This document shows positions 21,738-34,200 of a stretch of 64,000 nucleotides of DNA, one piece after another (the stretch's first letter is position 1; each line of letters starts with the position of its first letter). A program made the position numbers and the translations under genes. This DNA comes from Litsea cubeba. Lineage: Eukaryota; Streptophyta; Magnoliopsida; Laurales; Lauraceae. The notes under the pieces were generated by a model. It made no database searches. It saw nothing but the letters and a program-made list of their open reading frames with translations, and had not been told where the DNA came from. The stretch is taken from positions 132,516,362 through 132,580,361 of the forward strand of contig CM022946.1 in NCBI GenBank assembly GCA_012931725.1. Direction: 5' to 3'.

Positions 21738-24700
21738 TCAGAGTCAGTTACAATACTGCCATCGTACCCACTGATGCTGCAACGAAGAAGTTAGCAGACA
21801 ACGACTCCAAGGCGCAGAATGCACTCTTTAGTGGCCTTGTGGACAGTGAGTTGGTCAAAGTAATTGCATGCAAAACAGCCAAGGAAATATGGGACAAGTT
21901 GAAAAGCATTCATGAAGGAGATGAGAAGATCAAAGAAGCGAAATTGCAAACTCATCGCTCTCAATTCGAGTCTCTTCGCATGGAGGAAAGCGATAATGTT
22001 GACTCGTATATGCAACGAGTGAGTGAAGTCATGATAGACATTCGTGGACTAGGGGAGGAGATTAAAGAATCGGTCATCGTCAAAAAGGTTCTAAGATCTC
22101 TTCTTCCCCGGTTTGATTCAAAAGTCTCAGCCATAGAAGAAGCAAAGGATCTGAATGAATTTACCATGGATGAGTTGCATGGTTCACTCACTGCCTATGA
22201 GATGCGCATAGGTAAGACATCTTCATCTGATAGAGAAGCGGCCTTCAAAGTTCAGAAAAAGGGAAAAGAGACTGCTGGTCATGATGCTGATACTGATGAT
22301 GATGAGCTTGAGGCTCAATCAGTTAGAAAGCTGAAGAAAGGAAGCAATGGAAAGTACAAAGGGAAGCTACCCTTTAAATGCTTCAATTGTGGCGGTGTTG
22401 GTCACTTTGCTGCGAAGTGTCCGCTAAAAGAAAACAATGATGATGACTCTTATGTTGATAAGAGTAAATGGAAGAAAAATTTCAGAAAGAGGGGCAAAGC
22501 AAAAAGCTTCATCAGTCAATATAATGACAGCACGTCTGAAACTTCAGACGATGATGAATCAGCCGAAGCAACTGAAGATCTCTTCATGGTTACTGTTGAA
22601 GAAGAAGGGGAGCAAGAGCCGGAAGAGGAAGAGGAGGCTGAGGTCAATCTTGAAGAAGAACTCATTGCCGCACTTAAGGAGCTTAGCATGGAACGAAAAA
22701 CAAGTAAGAAAAATCTGAAACTTCTTCATGAATCTGAAAGTTCAGTTATTGCTTTGAAAACTCAAGTTAAAGAATTTAAAAGAATGGTAGACGTCCTAGA
22801 AATACAAATCAGTATCAAAACTGAGGAAGTGGTGAAACTTGAGAATGAAATCCTTGGAGCAAGGACTCAGAATATACAAATGAATCAAAAGCTCAAGGAA
22901 TTCCAAGCAATCAATGGAACATTGAAGCTAAATGAAATACTGAAAGTTCAAAGGCCTTCTCACTTCAAATTTGGTCTAGGATTTGAGAATGGAGAATCCT
23001 CTAAGATTACACCTCCTGAAAAGACAAAACCTGTGAAGCCCACCCAGCCTAGAAAAGAGTCCATTCATGTGAGAAAGGAAATAAAGTCTAACCAGCCACA
23101 AAGAAGATTCAAATTTTATGGTTACTGTTATCATTGCAATAGATATGGACATAAAAGGGCTGAATGCAAATTCTATGTTAGAAACAGCCCATTTTTGACT
23201 AGGAACCCTTTTTCAATCCTAAACAGCCACAAAATTGAGTGCTATAAGTGTCATAATTATGGACACTTGGCTAGGGATTGTAGGTTGCCTATTGCTAACC
23301 AATTTCAGGTTGAAAAGAAACCCAAGTTAGTTAAGGCATGGAGGGCAAAGAAAAGGGAAGATAATTCCAAGGAATCTCTCATTGTGCAAACGGCATTCAA
23401 TGCACAAAAGAAGACAGCACCATGGGTCCTTAATAGTGGCTGTTCAAGCCATATGACAGGTGATAAGGAAAAATTCGTCAAATTACAGCACTATGAAGGC
23501 GGATCAGTGAAGTTTGGTAACAATGATGGTGCCAAAATCTGCGGAAAAGGTGTTGTTCAGCTAAAGGCAAACAAGATCAGATCAGACGAGGTCTTATATG
23601 TGTCTGGACTGAGACACAACTTGCTTAGTGTGAGCCAGATCTGTGACAAAGGCCACGAAGTTGTCTTCACTAAGAATGGGTTTGCTATCAAGAAGTGTAG
23701 CAACGGCAAAACAGTGGCTACTGGATCTAGGACTGCTGGAAATCTCTATACATTGTCAGATGGAGTTGAAAAGACTTGCTTGATGAGTCGGACAGAGGAA
23801 AGTTGGTTGTGGCACAAACGCCTTGGGCATCTAAACTTTGATAACATGTCAAAGATTTGCAATTCAAAGGCTGTCAGAGGTATGTCTACAGTTGAAAAGC
23901 CTTCCAACCCCATTTGCGATTCTTGCCAAAAGGGAAAGCAAACGAGGGTAATGTTCAAGTCAAAGGAGCATCATTCAAAGAAACCTCTTGAGCTAGTGCA
24001 TACTGATCTCTGTGGACCGATGCGAACTCAAAGCACCAATGGAGATAAGTATTTTATGTTATGCATTGATGATTATACTCGTATGACATGGGTATTATTT
24101 CTTAAGCATAAACATCAAGCACTTGATCGTTTTAAAGTGTTTAAAGCACAGGTTGAAAATATGCTTGGAAAACGTATCAAGATTTTAAGGTCTGATCGAG
24201 GCGGTGAATTCACATCTGAAGAGTTCACTAACTATTGTGAGCACCATGGCATTCAAAGACAATATTCAGCCCCTAAAACTCCACAGCAAAATGGAGTTGT
24301 GGAACGGAAAAATCGCACCGTGCAAGAGATGGCTCGCACAATGCTAACTGAGAGCAAGCTAGCTGACAAATACTGGAAGGAGGCAATCCATACGGCTGTA
24401 TACATTCAGAATCGATGCTTGATCAGGCCACATGAAGACAAAACTCCTTATGAGCTATGGTTTGGGAGAAAAGCAACAGTCAAGCACTTCCGAGTCTTCG
24501 GTAGCAAGTGTTACATCAAGCGTCTTGAACAAAATCCGGGCAAATTTGATGAAAGATCTGATGAAGGTATATTTCTGGGTTATTCCTCCTCTAGTAAGGC
24601 TTACAGATGTCTTAACAAAAGAACCAGAAAAATCATAGAAAGTGCCGATGTTAGAATTGATGAAAACCATGAATCAAAGAATGGAACTCATTATGACAGT

Positions 24701-26446
24701 CCAGTTTATGAGGACTCGAGTGAGATTGATGATGAAGTGGCCGAACCTAATGATTCTGAGAAATCAAAGGATGACTTAGAGGATGCTACACCTAGAAAGA
24801 AAAGCACTTGGGTAGAGCAACACCCTAAGGATCAAATCATTGAAGATCCTGAGGTCGGTGTTAAAATAAGACAAAGTGTAGTTAGCAATTACTCACTTGT
24901 GTCCACCATTGAACCCAAGACTGTGGCTGAAGCCAGTCTCAATGAAAGTTGGTTGAAAGCTATGCATGAGGAGTTGGAGCAAATTGAAAAGAACTCCACA
25001 TGGGAACTAGTTTCTAGACCTATCGATAAGAATGTTATTGGTACTAAATGGGTCTTTTGGAATAAGCTGAATGAAGATGGTCAGGTCATACGAAACAAAG
25101 CAAGGTTGGTTTGTAAAGGCTATGCTCAAGTTGAAGGCATAGATTTTGGAGAAACCTTTGCACCGGTGGCTCGTCTAGAAGCTATTCGTATGATTCTTGC
25201 ATTGGCTGCATACAAAACCTTCAAGGTATTTCAGATGGATGTAAAGTCAGCCTTCTTGAATGGATTACTTGAAGAAGAGGTCTACATTAAGCAACCTGAT
25301 GGTTTTCTCATTAGCAAAAATTCAGACCTAGTGTGCAAGTTGAAAAAGGCTCTTTATGGGCTGAAACAAGCGCCAAGGGCGTGGTATGCAAGGCTGGACC
25401 TCTATCTCCGCAAGATTGGCTTTGGAAAAGGACTGGTTGATAGCAATCTTTATATCAAAACAGAGTTGAGCAAACAGCTGGTTGTCATTGTTTATGTCGA
25501 TGACATAATCTTTGGTGGCAATGATGAGGGAATGTGCAGGAATTTTGCTGAAGAGATGAAGAAAGAATTTGAGATGTCAATGCTTGGAGAACTAAAGTTC
25601 TTCCTTGGTTTACAAGTTCAGCAGCTGAAACATGGTATCTTCATATCACAGATGAAATACATCAAGGAGATGCTGAAGCGTTTTAACATGGAAGACAACA
25701 AGCCAGTGAGCACACCAATGACAACGAACACAAAGCTAAGCAAAGATGATAAGGGTTCGTCCGTTGATCACACCACTTATCGTTCTATGATAGGAAGCTT
25801 GCTTTATTTGACTGCTACAAGACCGGATCTTCTGCAAGGAGTATGTATGGTGGCTCGATTTCAAGCATCACCAACTGAGATGCACCTTACAGCAGTAAAA
25901 AGGATATTTCGATATCTGAAAGGTACCATGGAACTTGGCATTTGGTATCCTAAAGGCAAATCCTTCACTCTTGTTGCATACTCTGATGCCGATTGGGCTG
26001 GATGTATAGATGATCGCAAGCGTACAAGCGGTGGTGCATTCTATCTCGGTGAAAGGTTGGTGGCATGGCACAGTAAGAAACAAGATTCAGTATCCCTTTC
26101 TACAGCGGAAGCGGAATATATTGCAGCGGCAACTTGTTGTACGCAAGTGTTATGGATGCGGCAAATGCTCTCTGATCTAGGAGTTCCGACAACGGATCCT
26201 ACGCCGATCCTCTGTGACAACACAAGTGCGATTCACATCTCTAAGAATCCTGTTCAGCATTCTAGAACGAAGCATGTTGCAATCCGCTATCACTTTCTCA
26301 AGGAAAAGGTTGCAGGCGGTGAGGTAAAGTTGGAATATGTTCCAACTACTGAGCAAGTTGCTGATATCTTCACAAAACCTCTGCCAAAGGAAGTCTTCGA
26401 GTATCTCCGGAAAAAATTAGGAGTTACTCACTCTCCTAATCCTTAG
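21738..26446 (+). CDS. Gag-pol polyprotein of element A, all but the N terminus (disrupted by B)
   Basis: One uninterrupted frame in phase with the gag start at 14126; without B the polyprotein would be about 1608 residues. Domains: Copia-type Gag (to about 22230); CCHC knuckles at 22379-22420, 23126-23167 and 23240-23281, with an acidic, coiled-coil-like linker between the first and second; protease near 23400-23700; integrase with a GAG-pre-integrase HHCC region (about 23800-23950) and D, D, E positions in HTDLCGP, SDRGGEF and VVERKNR; reverse transcriptase with YVDD at 25493-25504; RNase H with SDADW near 25982. The protease motif is NSGCSSH, with AAT at 23432-23434 where B has GAT, so the catalytic aspartate is lost. 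RNase H reads DRKRTSGG where B has DRKSTSGG. No start codon precedes this piece since B separated it from the gag ATG. Confidence 0.92.
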
Positions 26447-26752
26447 GAGTTGTGCTTCAAAGGGGGAGCAATGTATTCCTTAAATATCCTATTCGCTCCT
26501 TGGTTGGTCCCTTTGGACTTGTTGTCAAAGGGGGAGAAAGTGTTATGCTAGGAGAAAGCTATGCTAGGAGAAAGTTATGCGAAAAAGTTATGCTATGATA
26601 GCTTTGGGGAGATTGGTATCAAGAATATAAAGATCTTGATTCTAAGACAGGGGGAGACTATGGTTCTGAAGAAGCTTCATGAAGGTCAACTGGTTTAATG
26701 TGTTCCAAGTGTTGAAGTTCCAAGTGTTGCCAACAATTCCAAAGGGGGAGAT
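26447..26752 (+). other. 3' noncoding region of A with repeated polypurine tracts
   Basis: Purine tracts of the AAAGGGGGAG type occur near 26459, 26527, 26648 and 26741; the last abuts the 3' LTR and is the likely plus-strand primer. Three copies of ATGCTAGGAGAAAG or close variants lie between them. Confidence 0.72.
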
Positions 26753-26867
26753 TGTTGGAATTTGAGATGCCTTGAGAAGTTTTATGAAGCATTGAAGTGA
26801 TTAGTATCTCAAGTATCATTTTGTGTTGGAATTATTGTCAACACAATGTCACAAGTGTGATGTTAAT
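26753..26867 (+). repeat. 3' LTR of A, first part (115 bp)
   Basis: Starts TGTTGGAATTTGAG like the 5' LTR and breaks off at 26867, where element C begins. It continues at 38216. Confidence 0.9.
26863..26867. other. Target site duplication of element C (left copy)
   Basis: TTAAT, repeated exactly at 38211-38215. Confidence 0.92.
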
Positions 26868-28275
26868 TGTCAGACCCCGACCCAGGTTTGAATAATTAAT
26901 TATATTTTAACCGTGATTAGTGGATAAGTGGGGTTAGTGGATGATTAGCTTATTTTATTAAGCTAGATTAGAATGTTTGAGTAGCTTTGAGAACCTTTGT
27001 TAGTCTTTGACTTAAGATTGACACGGGCCGGGGCGCCCGTGGATTGTGTGTGAAATCGTTGAGTTTATTCATGATGCTTGTAAAATCCCAATTTATGTGT
27101 ATTTTGACTTATTTCCCCTAGATCATCAACTTTCATGTTTTGGCCAACTTGATTTTGTGATCAGAAATCGCGTTTTCCGAGAAAAAGGGCAAAACTGACA
27201 TTTCACACAAAACCTGTACCCAAATTTCAAAAATTTCAGAAATTGTCAAAAATATACTTTTTGGAAAGTAGAAATATCGCTGATCATTTTTGTCTTCTTC
27301 GTCGTTTTCGTTCGGGGCCCGCAAGTACCATTTGTAGTCTTGTGAAGATCGGGGCCCACAAGACTTGTCTCTTAAGAAGGGGACTCTTCTTTCTCCTTCT
27401 TTATTCCATTTCCAGCAACTTTCTTTGCTAGGGCTTTTCCTCTCCTCTCTTCTCACTCTCTCTCATCTGAAACTCTCACTTGGTGAGGTGTTCTTGGAGG
27501 ATTGATCTCCTCAAATTCTTCCTCCCTCTTCAAGCTTCCCAAAGATACTCTTCTTGAGGAGTTTGAGCTAAGAGAAGCCCCTTATTCAAGCCTCTCTTCT
27601 TTGTTTGGGTTCCTCAAGGTTAGCAATAGTTTTCTAAACTCAAGATCCTTGTTTTCCTCTCCATTTGGAGTGATTTAAACCCATTTGCTAGGGTTTTCCT
27701 TGGAGGTTTACCAATGTTGACATTTTAGGGTTTTCTTGGGAAAATTTTGGGGTTTTTGTAGATTTGGAGCTTGAGGCTCTAAGGCTTGGTTTGAAGAGTG
27801 ATTTTGATCATATCTTGGCTAGAGGCAAGTATATTTCAACAATTATGTGATGCTTTCTCTCATTGGTTCTATTTCATGAGTTTCCTTTTTGTGTTAATCT
27901 TCTTTAGTTTATGGTTTATTTTGATTTAATGGACCATTGTAATAGCTATCTTAATTTATGTTGTTGTTCTACCATGCATTGGAAGTTTGCTCTCACTTTG
28001 GTTTCTTGGAAAGTTGGTTTCATTGTGTTCAAGTGGGTGTTCAAGAAATGGAAAAGAACTTGGATTCTTTTAAAAAGTGTTGAGTTTGTGTTAATTAGAT
28101 GATTATGGATGATGGTTTAATGATTTGTGGAGGTTGAGAAGAGGCCCAAGATGTTGTAGAATTGTGTATGGAAGAAAGGAATGAGAGGGAATGGAAATGA
28201 GCAAGAAAAGAGGAAGAAAAACAAAAAAAAAGGGAGGATTTCTGCACTCGGGCTGGACTGGGCAGGCCCAGTCCG

Positions 28276-28332
28276 CTCGAGCGACCCACTGGGCCGCTCG
28301 AGCAACCCAGCTTCTGTCTGGGTCCGCTCGAG
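28276..28332. promoter_or_regulatory. Three CGCTCGAG palindromes in LTR of C
   Basis: CTCGAG cores start at 28276, 28297 and 28327 (steps 21 and 30 bp), mostly within CCGCTCGAGC. The 3' LTR has only two (36389 and 36419) because of a deletion of about 30 bp. Confidence 0.45.
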
Positions 28333-29083
28333 CGAGCCCAGCTCAGTCTGGGCTCGGGTTTGGGTCTGATTAAGGGTCTATTTAAGGGCTGTTTGATGGC
28401 CCAATTGAAGATTTTGATAAGCCCATTTTCTAGGTGTCTTTTGGGCCTGTTTTAAGGTCAACTCTCGGGCTGTTTTTGAGTCCTAATGTTGGGCTATTTT
28501 GACATGAATTGTGGGCTACTTTAGGGACTGTTTGGGCTTGCTTTTAATGGACTGTTTGAGCTTGGATAAGGCCAGTTGTGGGCCTGATTAAAAGGACTTA
28601 AACTTACCTTTAAGGAAGACTTATTGGGTATAACATTCAAGTCCACTTCAAGCCTATGTCCAAGCCCAATTCAGCTCTTTTATCCTTTTCTATAAGAGAA
28701 GCCCATTCAACCTTTTCAAGCCTAGAACTCATGGTAAGAAGTGTCTTGGACTATGGCCAATACTACTTGGGAAAACCCTCAAGTCTAAGTGTACACTTAA
28801 TCCCTTATGATTGGCAATGATCTTCGGTGGCACCAAATCACTTTCTTTAATGACAATAAAGGGGTCAAATGTATATCGAGACTACCCGCTTAGTCGACCG
28901 AACCATCATACATTCTTTTGTATAAAAAGACTTTTGTTTTGGGTTCTTTCTCCAATTCTTTTTAATGTTTTGAAGTGGGTTACCCCATGTTTTAGTAATG
29001 AGGAAACTACTCACCTATTTTGCTCGGATCCGCCAATATGCATTGTTTTGAGTAGTTTACTTATCGATTTTGGAAATGTATCT

Positions 29084-29092
29084 TATAAATAG
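29084..29092 (+). promoter_or_regulatory. Candidate TATA box of element C LTR
   Basis: TATAAATAG. A second candidate, TATAAAAAG, lies at 28921-28929. Sequence alone does not decide which is used. Confidence 0.35.
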
Positions 29093-29210
29093 AATTGCAT
29101 TTCTTTGAGGTTTCGGATTTTCACTAAATGGCACCACTAGGCTTAGGTCACCTTGTCGGACTGATCATCCGGCTTGGGATCTTTAATTTGTCTGCCAGCT
29201 ACAGTTTGGA

Positions 29211-29325
29211 TTCTGTCTGTACCGACCATGGCAACGGTAATTATCCGGTCCCACGAGTAGTGGCTACGGTTCTGTCTGATAACGACTATGTCATTCCGGT
29301 CCCACGATTAGTGGCTACGGTTTGT
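29211..29325 (+). repeat. Two-copy tandem repeat in LTR of C
   Basis: TTCTGTCTG starts both copies (29211 and 29270), and both contain CCGGTCCCACGA(G/T)TAGTGGC followed by TACGG. The unit is 50-60 bp. The same pair is present in the 3' LTR. Confidence 0.6.
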
Positions 29326-30120
29326 CTGCTCCGGTTACTTCGGTAACAGGAGAATATAGCTTTATGTGGGTTGCCAATGTTTTTATGCATTGATGTTCAT
29401 CTCATGGCATTTATTTATGTTACTCATCATGACATTGGATTTGTAAACCATCGAGATGTATCTTCTATCTTTACTTCGACATTGTTATTAATCGTGATTT
29501 CATCGTAGCTCTTACTTATCATGTTTTGTTTTGCTTTCATCCTATTATTGTTGTAATTGCTTGCCAGACCATCGTGTCTGACTCTCTCTTGTTTGGTGCC
29601 AGATGTCGAGCCCCTCGCGGTTGAGGCGCACTTCGAGGCGGAACCTATAGTTCCAGTGGAGGGCGAGTGGCGGCCCGATGACGTCGTTTAGACGTCGGGT
29701 TGCCTTGGAGCTGCGATCACATTTTTTGGGGATTTCATGATATACATTTTTGGTTTTTATCATGGCCATTGTTGGCTCATTTTCTTTTGGGAAAAGTTTG
29801 TAATTAATGATTAACTTTACCTTTGTATCAACTTTAAACTAACTTTGGGGCCTACAGTAAAATGTTTCTCTTTTGATGCTAGTCTCTTGCATTCTCATTT
29901 TTATACCCGTTTGAGAGACTTTTATGTTTGCTACAATGCTTCCGCGTAAGTCATTTGTATGAAAGTGATCCTTATATATCACTATTGGATCGGATTCCGT
30001 GAATCCTTACCGCGGAAACCTGTGGGAAACTAGCGTGTGCGGGCGGAATTTTCCGGCCCGTCGCGCCGCGTCCCCGGATTAAGGCCTCGTTTAGCGGGAC
30101 CTCGGTCCGGGGGCGTGACA

Positions 30121-30139
30121 GGATTGGTATCAGAGCGAG
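30121..30139 (+). other. Primer binding site of element C
   Basis: TGGTATCAGAGC at 30125-30136, four bases after the LTR end; initiator tRNA-Met class. The 30140-30283 leader has no other feature I can support. Confidence 0.85.
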
Positions 30140-30283
30140 AAATATTTGAGGCAATTAAAATTGGATTAGAAACATAAGGACGTGGCAAGGATTCGTTAGC
30201 ATTAACGTTAGTTAGCATCGATTTGGGTTTGGGAACGCTATATTATTATATCTTGTTGTACTAACAAGTTGTTTTGCAGCACT

Positions 30284-31237
30284 ATGCCTCCGCGTCGACC
30301 TCCGGCAAGTGCGAATGCATCAGGTAGCAATCATGACAGCGAGATTGAAAACCCGGTAACGGGTCAATTCCAACAACTCATGCAAATGTTAGTTGAACAA
30401 CAGCAGCGAGCCAATGAAAATCAAGCTCGATTTCAAGAACAAATGGCCAAGAAGGACGAGGAATTGACTCAAGTCCAAAGGCAACTGCTTGAAGTGTTAG
30501 GTAGGAGGCCGGAACCAGTAGCTAATGTGGAAGCGGTGCAGAATAGGGACCGAGACCCTAATGTTCTATTTGAGAAGTTCAGAAAAAGGGGTCCTAAAGA
30601 ATTTACGGGTCAGGAAGACCCTTTGGCAGCGGATGATTGGTTGGCTCATACCGAGAACATCTTCGACATTTTTGTATGTACTGGCAGACAGCGAGTTCTT
30701 TTGGCAGCCTCCATGTTTACTGGGTTGGCAGACATTTGGTGGAAGACTGTCAAGGAAGGCTATCAGAATATTGAAGATGGGATTGTTTGGGCCACTTTCA
30801 AGCAGCAGTTTAGTGAGAAATATGTCCCAGCACATATTAAGAAGCAAAAGGCAGCGGAGTTCCAGTTGCTTAAGCAAGAAGATATGACTGTCCTTGAATA
30901 TCTTACCAAGTCTGAAAAGTTATCTCGCTATGCTCCAGAGTTGGTGGACACCGAGGAGAAAAAGATTACTAAGTTTATGGATGGGCTCAATCCCATTATT
31001 TCGAGAGATGCTTTGGGTGTGGTACCACCAACCACCTTTCAAGAGGCTATCAAAAGGGCCTACAGGTTCGAAGATATAAACAATCAGATTATTAAGGACA
31101 ACCAAAGAAAGAGGCAGCAGTTTCAAAGTGGGCAGAAATCATACCAAGGAAAGAAGCAAAAGAAACAGCAGAATGCTCCAACTCAGGGCGGGTGTGAGCA
31201 TTGTGGCAAGAATCACCCTTCTCAGCAGTGTTATTGA
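30284..31237 (+). CDS. Gag of element C, ended by a TGA inside the zinc-knuckle region
   Basis: ATG at 30284 opens MPPRRPPASAN, followed by a glutamine-rich coiled-coil-like stretch, then a retrotransposon Gag domain (about 30580-31080, with GQEDPLAADDWL and the WWKT region) that packs RNA into the particle. A basic, lysine- and glutamine-rich linker leads to CEHCGKNHPSQQC. TGA at 31235-31237 stops the frame just before the CFKCGGSDHQVKDC knuckle, which continues in the same frame. Ty3/Gypsy chromoviruses usually have Gag and Pol in one frame, so this stop is most simply decay. An upstream TTG at 30269 is in frame, but the ATG is the better start. Confidence 0.88.
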   Translation: MPPRRPPASANASGSNHDSEIENPVTGQFQQLMQMLVEQQQRANENQARFQEQMAKKDEELTQVQRQLLEVLGRRPEPVANVEAVQNRDRDPNVLFEKFRKRGPKEFTGQEDPLAADDWLAHTENIFDIFVCTGRQRVLLAASMFTGLADIWWKTVKEGYQNIEDGIVWATFKQQFSEKYVPAHIKKQKAAEFQLLKQEDMTVLEYLTKSEKLSRYAPELVDTEEKKITKFMDGLNPIISRDALGVVPPTTFQEAIKRAYRFEDINNQIIKDNQRKRQQFQSGQKSYQGKKQKKQQNAPTQGGCEHCGKNHPSQQCY

Positions 31238-34200
31238 ATTTCAGGTGCATGTTTTAAGTGTGGTGGCTCAGACCACCAAGTGAAGGATTGCCCGAATAAT
31301 AGGAACCAGGGCAATAGGGCACCTCAGCAGCCGCCAAGGCAAGCCCCTCAGCAAAATCAACAAGTAGTTCAGAACCCACCAAGACAGCAGCAGATCCAGC
31401 AGCCCCGTCAACAGCCACAGAACCAGAATGCCCGTCCACAGCAACAAAATAGGAATATGCAGCTTGGGAGACCAAATCAGAATCAGAACAGACCTCGTCA
31501 GCAAGGCCGTCTCAATCATATCAACCAAGTGGACGCAGAAGCGGCGGGTGATGTTGTGGAAGGTAAACTCCTAATTTGTGATGTAGAAGCTAAAGTGTTA
31601 TTTGACCCGGGATCTACCCATTCTTTCTTATCCCTTGTGTTTGCTAAAAAGATTAGTGTACCTGTTAGAGAGTTAGAGTTTGTTTTGACTGTTACTACTC
31701 TAGTAGGGAAGCAAGTGGTGTGTAGTACTTTTTACCCTGGCTGTTCAGTGAAGATAGGAGAAGTCATTTTCCCTGCAGATCTTATTACCTTAGTTATGCA
31801 TGACTTCGATGTTATTCTAGGCATGGATTGGCTAGCGGGTCATCATGCCTCCATGGATTGTTATAGTAAGACCATTGTGTTTAGGTTGGATGGGTTGTCC
31901 TCCGGAGTGAAGTTTCAGGGAGAGAAAAGGATTTCTCCAGTTAGGTTCATTTCAGCTCTCTCTGCAGCTAAGTTGTTAAGATCAGGTTGTGAGGGATTTA
32001 TTGCTTTTGTCTCCAAGGACGAAAAGTCCTTAGGGGTGGAGAATATTCCGATAGTGTGTGAGTTTCCCGATGTTTTTCCAGAAGAGATTCCAGGGTTACC
32101 ACCTGTCAGAGAAGTTAAGTTTACAATAGAGTTGGTGCCAGGAACTGCTCCGATTTCCATTGCTCCTTATAGGATGGCTCCAGCGGAGTTAAGTGAATTG
32201 AAGTCGCAATTGCAAGAGTTGCTAGATAAGGGCTTTGCTAGGCCAAGTGTTTCCCCATGGGGAGCCCCAGTGCTTTTTGTCAAGAAGAAAGATGGAAGTT
32301 TGAGGATGTGTATAGACTACAAGAAGTTGAACCAAGTGACCATCAAGAACAAGTACCCTTTGCCTAGGATAGACGAGTTGTTTGATCAGTTGCAAGGTGC
32401 AAAGTTTTTCTCGAAGATAGATTTGAGGTCCGGATATAATCAATTGAGGGTTAGAGAATCAGACATCCCGAAGACAGCTTTTCGAACTAGATATGGGCAC
32501 TATGAGTTTTTGGTGATGCCCTTTGGACTGACTAATGCACCAGCGGTATTCATGGCTCTCATGAACAAGATTTTTGCACCCTATCTAGATCAGTTCACCG
32601 TCGTTTTCATTGATGATATTCTAGTGTATTCTAAGTCAAGAGAAGATCATGAGCAGCATTTGAGGACTTCTTTGCAGTTGTTGAGAGATAATCAGTTGTA
32701 TGCGAAGCTTGGGAAGTGTGAGTTTTGGCTAGAGCAAGTCTCTTTTCTTGGTCACATTATTTCTGAAGAAGGGCCAGCAGTTGACCCATCAAAGATTGAA
32801 GCAGTTATCAATTGGGAGAGACCGAAAAATGTGACAGAGATTAGAAGTTTTCTGGGTTTGGCAGGTTACTATAGGAGATTTGTTCAAGGTTTTTCATCCA
32901 TTGCAGCACCGTTGACTAAGTTAACCCGAAAGAATGTGCCGTTTGTATGGTCCGAGAAGTGTGAAGCTAGTTTTGAGGAGTTAAAAAAGAGGTTAACTTC
33001 AGCGCCTGTCCTCACCTTACCTTCGGGGAGTGGTGGTTTTGTTATCTATACGGATGCTTCAGGAGTAGGACTCGGTTGTGTGTTGATGCAAAATGGAAAT
33101 GTGATTGCATATGGCTCGAGGCAATTGAAGGAACATGAAAACAAATATGCAACGCACGATTTGGAGTTGGAAGCTATAGTTTTCGCGTTGAAGATGTGGA
33201 GACACTACTTGTACGGAGAGAAATTTGAAGTTCATTCGGATCACCGTAGTCTCCAGTACTTGTTCTCTCAAAAGGAATTAAATATGAGGCAGAGAAGGTG
33301 GATGGAGTACATCAAGGACTACGATTTTCCGATTATCTATCATCCGGGGAAAGTTAACGTGGTGGCTGATGCGTTGAGTAGGAAATCAGTTTGTTTGGCC
33401 AGTTTGCATGGGTTTTGCAATTTTCAGCAATTTGAGGAATTGGGAGTAGAGTTCCAACCTTTGAGAGAAGGAGTTGCGTTGGCAAATTTGACAGTGTCCG
33501 AGCCAGTCTTCATTCAGAAAATTAAGGACAATCAGATGCAAGATCCAGACTTGGCTAAAATTGTGGAGCATATCTCGGAAAGGCCAGATTTTCAGATGTT
33601 GGATGGAGTTTTGTACTTCCATGCCAGACTTTGTGTTCCTAAAGTAGACAATTTGAAAGATGACATTATGGTAGAGGCTCACAATACGAGGTATTCAATG
33701 CACCCAGGGAGTACGAAGATGTATCAAAATTTGAAGAGTCGTTTTTGGTGGAACAATATGAAGAAAGAGATAGCAGCCTTTGTGTCTAGGTGTATGACTT
33801 GTCAATTAGTGAAGGCAGAACATCAGAAACCACCTGGTCTTTTGCAACCGTTAGAAATCCCAGAGTGGAAATGGGAACACCTGACAATGGATTTTGTATC
33901 AGGTTTACCGACTACAAGTAAGGGGAACAATGCCATTTGGATCATAGTGGATCGGTTAACGAAGTCAGCGCACTTTATTCCTTTGAAGACCGGTAAGAAG
34001 ATGCACATGTTGGCGTTAGCGCAAGCTTTTGTGAAAGAGATCGTTAGTCGTCATGGTCAGCCGGTTTCCATCACTTCAGATCGGGATAGTAGATTTGTTT
34101 CGAGGTTTTGGAAGACTTTGCATGAATCGATGGGAACGAAGCTTCAATTCAGTACAGCGTACCACCCGCAGACGGATGGTCAGTCGGAAAGGACCATTCA

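Larger units (their letters stand above)
26868..30120 (+). repeat. 5' LTR of element C, 3253 bp
   Basis: Starts TGTCAGACCCCGACCC and ends GGGGGCGTGACA. It holds CTCGAG palindromes (28276-28332), a stretch with many GGGCTGTTT-like repeats (about 28360-28600), a two-copy repeat (29211-29325) and candidate TATA boxes. The open frames of 60-107 codons in it match neither Gag nor Pol and are not supported as genes. Confidence 0.92.

Noticed and set aside
26447..26752. Envelope-like gene after pol in A, as found in some Sireviruses
   Set aside because: Only about 300 bp of noncoding sequence lies between the pol stop and the LTR.
28276..28332. CTCGAGCGA shared by C's LTR and the satellite, as evidence that the satellite derives from C's LTR
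   Set aside because: The match is limited to about nine bases around a palindrome; surrounding sequences are unrelated.
26868..30120. Small open frames in the long LTRs of C (60-107 codons)
   Set aside because: Both LTRs carry them only because they are duplicates; no domain, no envelope-like features such as a signal peptide or clear membrane anchor.
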